Assembly: GCA_002751075.1 (NCBI GenBank) | Contig: NAOQ01000373.1 | Span: forward strand, 1 to 10,335 | Direction: 5' to 3' | Length of the DNA stretch: 10,335 nt | Source: Ichthyophonus hoferi | Lineage: Eukaryota > Opisthokonta > Ichthyosporea > Ichthyophonida > Ichthyophonidae | In this document: one piece after another, positions 1 through 7,400 of the stretch | How the letters are laid out: each line of letters opens with the position of its first letter | How positions within the stretch are numbered: the stretch's first letter is position 1 | Program-made: the position numbers and the translations under genes | The notes under the pieces: model-generated | The model's database searches: none | Told to the model about the DNA's origin: nothing | The model's input: only the letters and a program-made list of their open reading frames with translations

Positions 1-90
1 GTTTGATATACGGCTTTCTAGGCAACTTTATATGTTCTTTTTCCCTTTTGTTTTTTATACTGCGCTAAACTCTAAACACATTCTACAAAG

Positions 91-344
91 GTACGAAAAC
101 TTTGAACAGGGTCAACGGGCTTCCAGCAGCATCACTGCTAAGCACTGCAAATAAAACCATGGCGACTAATCAACAGTTAGACAACACGGTCATGCAAATG
201 TATTATATATCGGAGATTACCGACCTAGCTCTAGCATTACAAACGAACCTTCCCGTGGACCCTTTCCTAGAAGGAACGCAGACATTACTGAACAAAGCAG
301 TTGCGACCAACGTGGCAGCAAGAACGTATAGAGATATTGACTAA
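91..344 (+). CDS. Possible terminal exon of an unrecognised plus-strand gene
   Basis: An open frame runs to a TAA at 342-344. It is preceded by a pyrimidine-rich tract (about 34-58), branch-point-like ctaaac at 65-70 and 72-77, and the first downstream AG at 89-90, so it looks like a 3' terminal exon beginning near 91. The frame then gives about 83 residues, rich in Leu, Ala, Asn and Thr, with a likely amphipathic helix around MYYISEITDLALALQTNL. It contains an ATG at 159 in a strong Kozak context (aaaaccATGG), so a separate 61-residue protein starting MATNQQ is also possible. An AATAAA lies about 200 nt after the stop. I do not recognise the family. The balanced, non-repetitive composition looks coding. 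The gene is convergent with INO80. Confidence 0.45.
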
Positions 345-419
345 ACAAGTTAATCAAGCAGCAAAAGATAAGACCATTATTTACAACAAGGATACGCAAC
401 GTCCCGTACATATATTATA

Positions 420-425
420 TTTATT
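420..425 (-). promoter_or_regulatory. Candidate INO80 poly(A) signal (AATAAA)
   Basis: On the minus strand this is AATAAA, about 530 nt past the INO80 stop. An ATTAAA variant on the same strand at 571-576 is closer to the stop. If 420-425 is used, INO80 transcripts would overlap the 3' end of the convergent plus-strand gene tail to tail. Confidence 0.3.
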
Positions 426-542
426 TAAAGCAGTGTTCGACAAATGAATCTTATCTCACCTTAGATGGTAAAAAATATTCTGTATCAAATGTGATTACTC
501 ACTCATACATGTGTGTTCTTTTAACCAAAAAAAATACAAAAT

Positions 543-548
543 AATAAA
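543..548 (+). promoter_or_regulatory. Candidate poly(A) signal of the left plus-strand gene
   Basis: A canonical AATAAA lies about 200 nt downstream of the TAA at 342-344, with no closer AATAAA on this strand. The spacing suits a short 3'UTR. AT-rich DNA gives such hexamers by chance. Confidence 0.35.
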
Positions 549-953
549 GACAAAACTAGACCCTTAAAGCTTTAATTATTGCAGAAACTTTCGAAGTACT
601 AAACTCATTTTAAAAGAACAAATTGTAATTAGCAGTTAATTTCAAACCACCCACCCACAAGTCGAGGGAGAAATAAATTTCCAATGGATGAGAAATAAAG
701 AATTACCAGAGCATACCAGGAATATATATGCATGCATATGCATATACATATACTAATATATTAAATAAGCTAAAAGATTGACTTTAAATCCTAACACCTC
801 ACATAAATATAATCTCATAGGGCAACTAAAATAAAACAATAAATAAACTCCTTTCAATACCCTATCCTATTCATGCATTAGTCTTTTAACATTCTGAAAG
901 AAAACAATTATTACCAGACAGTATCAATGACATTCTAGTCAACAGCGTATTAG

Positions 954-1460
954 TTAGTGTGATTCAGTGTTTGCAATCACAATCTGATCATCTTGATCTA
1001 GATCTTGCTTGCCATCGCGATCGCGATCGGTATCGTGACCAATCACAATAATGTTCGGTATAACTATATCTGCCAATCCAGGGGTAGCAACGCCTTTAGC
1101 TGGCTTAACAGCGCGTGTATTTCTTGGTTTCTTTGTCTTTATCTCCTCACCTATTGACTGCCCTTCTACCCAATCAGATGTACTTAGACTATTTTCTGCA
1201 CCAATCACGTCACACCCTTCCTCTGCTTTTCGTTTCTTTCCATTGGTAGAAACATCATCTAAATTTGTTGTGATATCTACCCTATTATCATTCAGAGAAG
1301 GGGATACTGTAAGACTACTGGTTGAGTCAGTGGGAGAGAAAGCTAGTGATTGGCCTGGTATCATGGCCATCTGATTAATTGTTAGGGTATTTCGTGGTCG
1401 TCCTCGATTTTTACTGGCCGAATTAGGGGTGAGAGATGCATCTTTATCATTACTAGTGAC
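954..1460 (-). CDS. INO80: INO80 terminal exon with AT-hook and acidic C-terminus
   Basis: Residues 634-801 plus TAA (954-956), 507 nt, phase 0. It enters after an in-frame TAG that forms the acceptor (cttatag|GTC). [11 protein letters not shown] is a classic AT-hook core, comparable in place to RSRGRPKG in the human INO80 tail. Further on come KKRKAEE (NLS-like), [15 protein letters not shown] (second basic patch), and an acidic end with [15 protein letters not shown]. The rest is Ser/Thr-rich and probably disordered. Confidence 0.88.
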   Translation of the reverse strand, partial: VTSNDKDASLTPNSASKNRGRPRNTLTINQMAMIPGQSLAFSPTDSTSSLTVSPSLNDNRVDITTNLDDVSTNGKKRKAEEGCDVIGAENSLSTSDWVEGQSIGEEIKTKKPRNTRAVKPAKGVATPGLADIVIPNIIVIGHDTDRDRDGKQDLDQDDQIVIANTESH

Positions 1461-4400
1461 CTATAAGTAGTAAGGAGTCATGTTAGTGTAATTCCAACCA
1501 CCTTGTAGGAATATTTGGGTAAAGTATTATGGGGTTTTTTATTATTATTTACATGTATTTTTATTTTTCACTTGTACTAATAATTTAGTTCTTTTAAAAG
1601 AGATGATTGGATTGATTGATGCTCTGTGAATTAATGAATATAGCAATGGTTATATATATATACATCAAAAAGTATAGTCACTACACAGGCTCCCACAGTA
1701 AGAAGTACGCAATCAAAAGTGATATGTATGTATATATTTTCAAATAAACAAATAAAGAAAAAAAGAAAAAAAGAAAAAAAGAGAAAAAAAGAAAGAGGAA
1801 ATAATTATAATAACAATCATATAGTATTCGTGCGGGGATTTAATAGTCAAAAAAATTTAAAACAATCAAAATTTTATATCAATAAATTAATAATAGAAGG
1901 TATCGAGCATAATGTGTAGACTATAACGGGGTAAATTAATCTTTGTTATTTGACCAATCAATATGGTGGTTCAATATAGACATATAACATAAAAGGGTTT
2001 AAAAGGTTATAAAGTGTAAAGCCATCAACTAATCTCATTTTTTTTCCTTTTTTTCAACTGTTCAAAGCACTATAGGCAGTTGGTTGTATAAATTTAATAG
2101 TTAGGCTTTAATGGATGGGCTTGAGATTAGGGTTACTATTATATAATATCATAAGCCAATAGATTGTAATATGTAATATGATACACATATATACCTACCT
2201 ACCTACCTACTATACATCAAAATACATTCACGACAAACCTCTAACAACACTAACATTCCACCCATCTGTATAGAAACCACATACCTTCTTTTGAGTGGCT
2301 CTCTTTTTGGGTGGCTTTCCGTATATAGGTGAGAATGCTGAGGCACCATTGGATATTTTCGTAGTGGTTTGATTTGCTAAAGGCATAGTGATGGTAAAAG
2401 CACTGCTGCTCTGACTCTCAGAGGTAGGGGTGGGGGTAGTGGGGGGGTTCGTCACCAAGGACCCCCCCTCTTCTCTCCCTGTATCTTCAGGAGGCACCGC
2501 TGGGGTACCATCCCCTTCCGTGGTAGGACGCTATAGTGGGAGAGGGGACAGAGAGGGAGAGTAAACAATTAAGTGTATATTACTTAGTATAGTATATCAT
2601 GATTACACTATCATGCGACTATACCATCGTATTGTTGTACCACTATACTACTAAACAATCATAGTATCATAATATTATATTATCATACATACCAAACCAT
2701 ACCATATCACAACATAACTTACCCACCAACAAAACTATTATTTATCCTAAACCACTCACTAACCAACAAGCAACGAAAAAAAAGAACCAAGCAAAACCAA
2801 GCATTAAAACCAAGAGCCAACCTCAGCCACTCATTAAACCCCTACCAATTACCTTTCTCTTCGTACGGGGTCTAGCCTTAGCCGCTCTGGCTTCAGCTCT
2901 CCTTTTCGCTGCTTCCTCCCTCCTCCTCTCTATTTCTACTCGCCGCTTCTCTTTCTTTCTTGCTCGTTCTTTCTCTCTGGCTTCTTTCTCTTGTCGTTTT
3001 TTCTCGGCTTTTTGACGTCGGACTGTGGTGCGAGAAAGAGAGGGTGGGGTGTAAAGTAAGCAATGGTATGGTATAGTAGAATATGGTATATATATAAAAA
3101 TAAAGACCAATATATAGTCAAATACATCGCGTAAAACATAAGACACGAGTATAAACCATACAACACAACACACCTCATATAACGCATAACCTCACCTATA
3201 TTAGACCTCCATAGTCACAGCCATACCTATACCAAATCAAATACAACATATACCATAATATATAAAACATACACCATAATATATGCACTATACACTATAA
3301 TATATAAAACATATACCACAATATATATACAATCCACTATAACATATACACTATACGGCTATAACAAATACGCTACAACATATACGAGTGACGTACATTT
3401 TTCCTCCATATCCTTGTCATCCAGTAATAAACTGACAACCTCACTGGGTTTAGGGGCACTCTCAATCCCACCTTTGTAATTCCCACCGCTAATTACCATG
3501 TTTTGGATCTGCATGCCATTTATTAGTCTCATTAAGGTTATTAAGCTCTTGTTAATACGAATTAATTATCAGGTATAGTATATATATACATTTACATACA
3601 AACACATAGATATATACATATATATCTCTTCATACCAACTCTCCCAACAGCCACTCATATACACCCAACTAAATCCCCAACCAATCACACATCATATGGT
3701 GTATTCCTCAACTCCCTCTATTTCCTCCAACAAAAATTGTTATAATCTTCGTCACAAACTCCACCGTAACAACAGCCTGGTCCTAATTATAATTAAAGTC
3801 ATTATCTATTATATCTTATATCTATTGCATCTTATCTCTTTCTTTTGCTTCGCTCTCTATAGTGTGCGTTCTCCTATGATATCCCACAATACCCAATCAA
3901 AAGCACCCAAATAAATCAAAAACAAATCAGAGATTACATACATACATATATTATCCTCTAATTTCATCTTATCATATTTATATATTTCTTGTTAAAGACC
4001 CACTCAAATAACATCCTAACCCAATTTGTAACTAAAGTATTTACCTCACTCTTTTGCTTCGCTCTCTGCAGAATTCTCTCTTCTATGGTCCCCTTAGTAA
4101 CCAGTCGATAGACAGTAACTTGACGTGTTTGACCAACACGATGTGCGCGATCCATGGCCTGGATTATGATCGGTTTAGTATCATTGATATTTACTGTATT
4201 GAATTCTACTGTAGAGTAGGTTATTGTATATAGGTATATATACATGCATGTATGATATAGTATGTATAATAGTATGTATATAGAGATGCATGTATACATA
4301 TAATGATTCACCCCTCCCACACTCATCTCCATCACCGTTACACCCACCTGTTGATCCACAGTAGGATTCCAATCCGAATCATAGAAGATAACCGTATCAG

Positions 4401-7400
4401 CAGCGGTGAGGTTAATGCCCAGGCCACCAGCTCTAGTAGAAAGCAGGAAACAGAACACATCCGTGTGGTTTTGGAACCCTGCTACCATGTCCCTTCGGTC
4501 TTCCACTTTCGTAGACCCGTCCAGTCGCATGTACTTGTGTTGGCGTAGTTGCATGTATTCCTATGTGTAGGTAGGGTAGGGTAGGGTGGGGTAGGAGAGT
4601 ATAATAATACAATAGTATAATAGTAATGGTAGGATAGATGCATAATAATTATTATCAGTTATTTTTATGGTATTTAAAGTATAGTATAATATCCAATCTA
4701 TATCTATACCCCCAATCATCATCTGAACTTCAACGTACATACATAACGGACTAATGATTGCTGCAGTTAAATTTTTCATACACCAATACTGTAAGATATT
4801 TACATTATAAAATCTCATACATAGCACTAATATAAATAATGCCCAAAAGACTTTTATCTTTACATAAAATTATACTTAGGCAATGTTTACAAAAAATTCA
4901 TTGGCCAATAATAGCTCTTTGATTTTTAAAATTAAAAAAATCATGCTATCACACATACCTCTAATAGATCAATCATACGTGTCATCTGTGAGTAGATTAA
5001 CACCCTATGATCGTCCTTCTTTAATTGGATTAAAAGGCGATCAAGCATCATCATCTTGTCACTTTCCCGGATGATGACGTACTTATCTGTATGTGTATAC
5101 GTATAGATATAAGTATATAATAGGTATAGGCAAACATATATATGTACTATGCACATATATAACTATATAAAACATAACTAATAAAGTATATACACCAAAA
5201 AATACCAAGCAATACAATACAATACAATACAATACCCAACACAATACTATACTATATATAGCAACCTTACCTGGGACCAATAAGGGAGTCCATCCCTGGG
5301 GAGGAGTGGCTCCTAATAGGAGGCCATGATTGGGCAGTATACTATCACCTAATAATAAAAGGTTAGTATTGGTTGGATATGTGTAGATAGGTATACATGT
5401 ATGTATGCACGCATGAATGTGTATGTATGAATAGTAGTAAGCCATGATTGAGTAGTACTGTCAGCAGATAATAGTGTGTTAGCATTGGTTCCTGCTCATT
5501 GATATTATTTTTGTAGCTTATGTAATATACCTTTTAATGATTATTAAAAGATGAATACCATTGCATTTTAATCAAACTAAAATAAAATCTCAATTATAAT
5601 TATAATCGATCAATCATCCCAACAATTAATAAATTGAAAGGGTTACTAATTGGTTAGTATAAATATAGAAGAAAGAGATAAAGAGTACAAGAATATGAAA
5701 TATAGTCACGCTAATAACAATTACCAACAGACCAATCATGCCTATCATGATATTAAACCTAATTCACAAGTGCATTGTTATGCTATTTTAAAATTATACC
5801 ATCATACCACTATACCATTATAAAACTAATATCCTAATATACCAATATACTATTATACAATTCTACCAATACACTATACTTTATACTAATATACCAGTAT
5901 ACTAATATACTAATATATCCATAAACAACTATACTAATGCACTAATATACTAATATACGATTATACCAATATACTATTATATTATACTGTTTACTAATAC
6001 ATTATTCCACAAGCGTAATGTATCACCAATTACAACTACATCTAACCAACTATTAGAGTATTATACAACATACAATGCTATGAGACTGTCATATTATTAT
6101 ACCTACATACCAAGCCACCACCACACTAGCACAGTTGGCCACAAACTAAAAACAAAATGAAATACAACATAGTACTAACACCGCCCATACCATATCATCC
6201 TATTGTATTATTTCATATATTATCTTGGCTTACGAAGAATATAATGACGTCACTAACCTGCCAAAGGGAAGGGAACAGACGTCATTGGATCAACTAGACC
6301 CACCCGAGAGGGTAATTGGGTAAGAGGAGTCCACCACTGATTAGCATCCTATGTATGTATGTATGTATGTATGTATGTATGTATGTATGTATGTATGTAT
6401 GTATGTATGTATGTATGTACGTAGGTATGTATGTATATATGTATGTATGTATGTATGTAGGTATGTATGTATGTATGTATGTATGTAGGTATGTATATGT
6501 AAGTAATTAAGAATTAAGTATATATGTTGCATATACGTAAGTATATATGCATGATAGCATGGGGAGTAGATAAGTGGTTATACTTGATAGGGCATATTTA
6601 ATTTAACAAACCAATAGACAAGGGTGTACAGTCTCATTAAAAACAAGAACAAAATGAAAAAGTGAGTATAAGGATGGCTATATTTGGTATATGAGGCAGA
6701 TACCATATATAGTTAAATACATTGACGTCATAGATTGGAATACCATCCAATAAGATAAAGTACATAAATATAGATGATATGACAGGTGTGGTTATAAGCT
6801 TGTCCATCAGGAAAGAAAGATGAAGATAAAAATAATAAAAAAATAAACAAATTATTGATAAATTAGAATTTAAAATTCAAGATTATTACTTGTAAAATTC
6901 AGTTTATCTATTTGACTAATTTTTATTTACAAGAATTACAGGTACAAACAACCTTTCAGTTCTAAGGTCCATAGATATAAAATACCTGTATACAACGGTG
7001 ATGTCCAGTCAGAAGCAAGCGAGTGTAATCAGTAGATGCCAATCTCAATTGCTGTTGGCTGTTCGCAAACGATCTTGATGAGCACCAATAGTCTACGGGG
7101 GCTGCGATAGCCTATAAATAGATAAAGATCAGAAATGGCGATAGGTTATAATATATTGGAGAGATTTAGAAAAAATGATAAATAAAAGAAATAGCGAAAG
7201 AAAGAATATATCGGTAAGTTTACACTACTGGATTATAATAATAATATAATAATAATAATAAAATTCCATGTCTATTCTACGAGCTATTATTGCATACGTA
7301 GGTATATCAGAGTATTTATTATTGTAACCCATTTGGAAACATATTGGTTCTTTAGAACAATATAAGAAAGCTTAAAAATTAAAAATAATGTAAAATAACT

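Larger units (their letters stand above)
345..953. other. Convergent intergenic / 3'UTR region
   Basis: This AT-rich stretch lies between the stop of the left plus-strand frame and the INO80 stop. It holds the candidate poly(A) hexamers and an alternating purine-pyrimidine run with overlapping ATGCAT palindromes at about 722-753. I see no convincing reading frame, RNA gene or element. Confidence 0.6.
1461..2284 (-). other. INO80: INO80 intron (824 nt)
   Basis: Intron between the Pro/Thr-rich exon and the terminal exon. It is AT-rich and contains a poly-A/G run at 1752-1800, poly-T tracts near 2038-2056 and a short (ACCT)n at 2193-2210. Open frames inside it are low-complexity. No element recognised. 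Confidence 0.85.
5349..6257 (-). other. INO80: INO80 intron (909 nt) with exon remnant and degenerate repeat
   Basis: The part nearest the downstream exon holds the decayed copy of that exon (5432-5490). The region at about 5795-5995 is a degenerate repeat, and the remainder is AT-rich. No intact transposon is seen. Confidence 0.85.

Noticed and set aside
1051-1374. 107-codon plus-strand frame
   Set aside because: It is the antisense shadow of the INO80 terminal exon.
1719-1919. 66-codon plus-strand frame rich in Lys
   Set aside because: It reads through an A/G low-complexity run inside an INO80 intron; no conserved features.
3023-3187. Extension of the Lys/Arg-rich exon into upstream sequence as an alternative N-terminus
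   Set aside because: Frames upstream are hydrophobic intron read-through, and the accacag acceptor with matching phase to 3397-3508 explains the exon boundary.
3735-3785. Minus-strand VVTVEFVTK resembling VTVYRLVTK of the motif VI exon
   Set aside because: Only about 16 of 27 bases align, and its order relative to the relic at 3836-3886 is not colinear with the exon; chance cannot be excluded.
3696-3914. 72-codon plus-strand frame in an intron
   Set aside because: Low-complexity, hydrophobic by AT bias, and it overlaps the minus-strand exon relic.
4569-4595. Interstitial telomere repeat
   Set aside because: The unit is GGGTA, not TTAGGG or another established telomere unit, and the array is very short.
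5637-5660. Third possible copy of the intron segment near 5356-5377 (ggtta, attggtt)
   Set aside because: Short, gapped, and explained by the general ATTGG excess.
6316-6532. Open frames on both strands rich in Cys-Met-Tyr-Val or His-Thr-Tyr-Ile
   Set aside because: They are translations of the (ATGT)n microsatellite and have no protein character.
7131-7155. Possible copy of the acceptor region of the exon 6986-7111 (gcgatag then tataa)
   Set aside because: Only about a dozen bases match, partly simple sequence.
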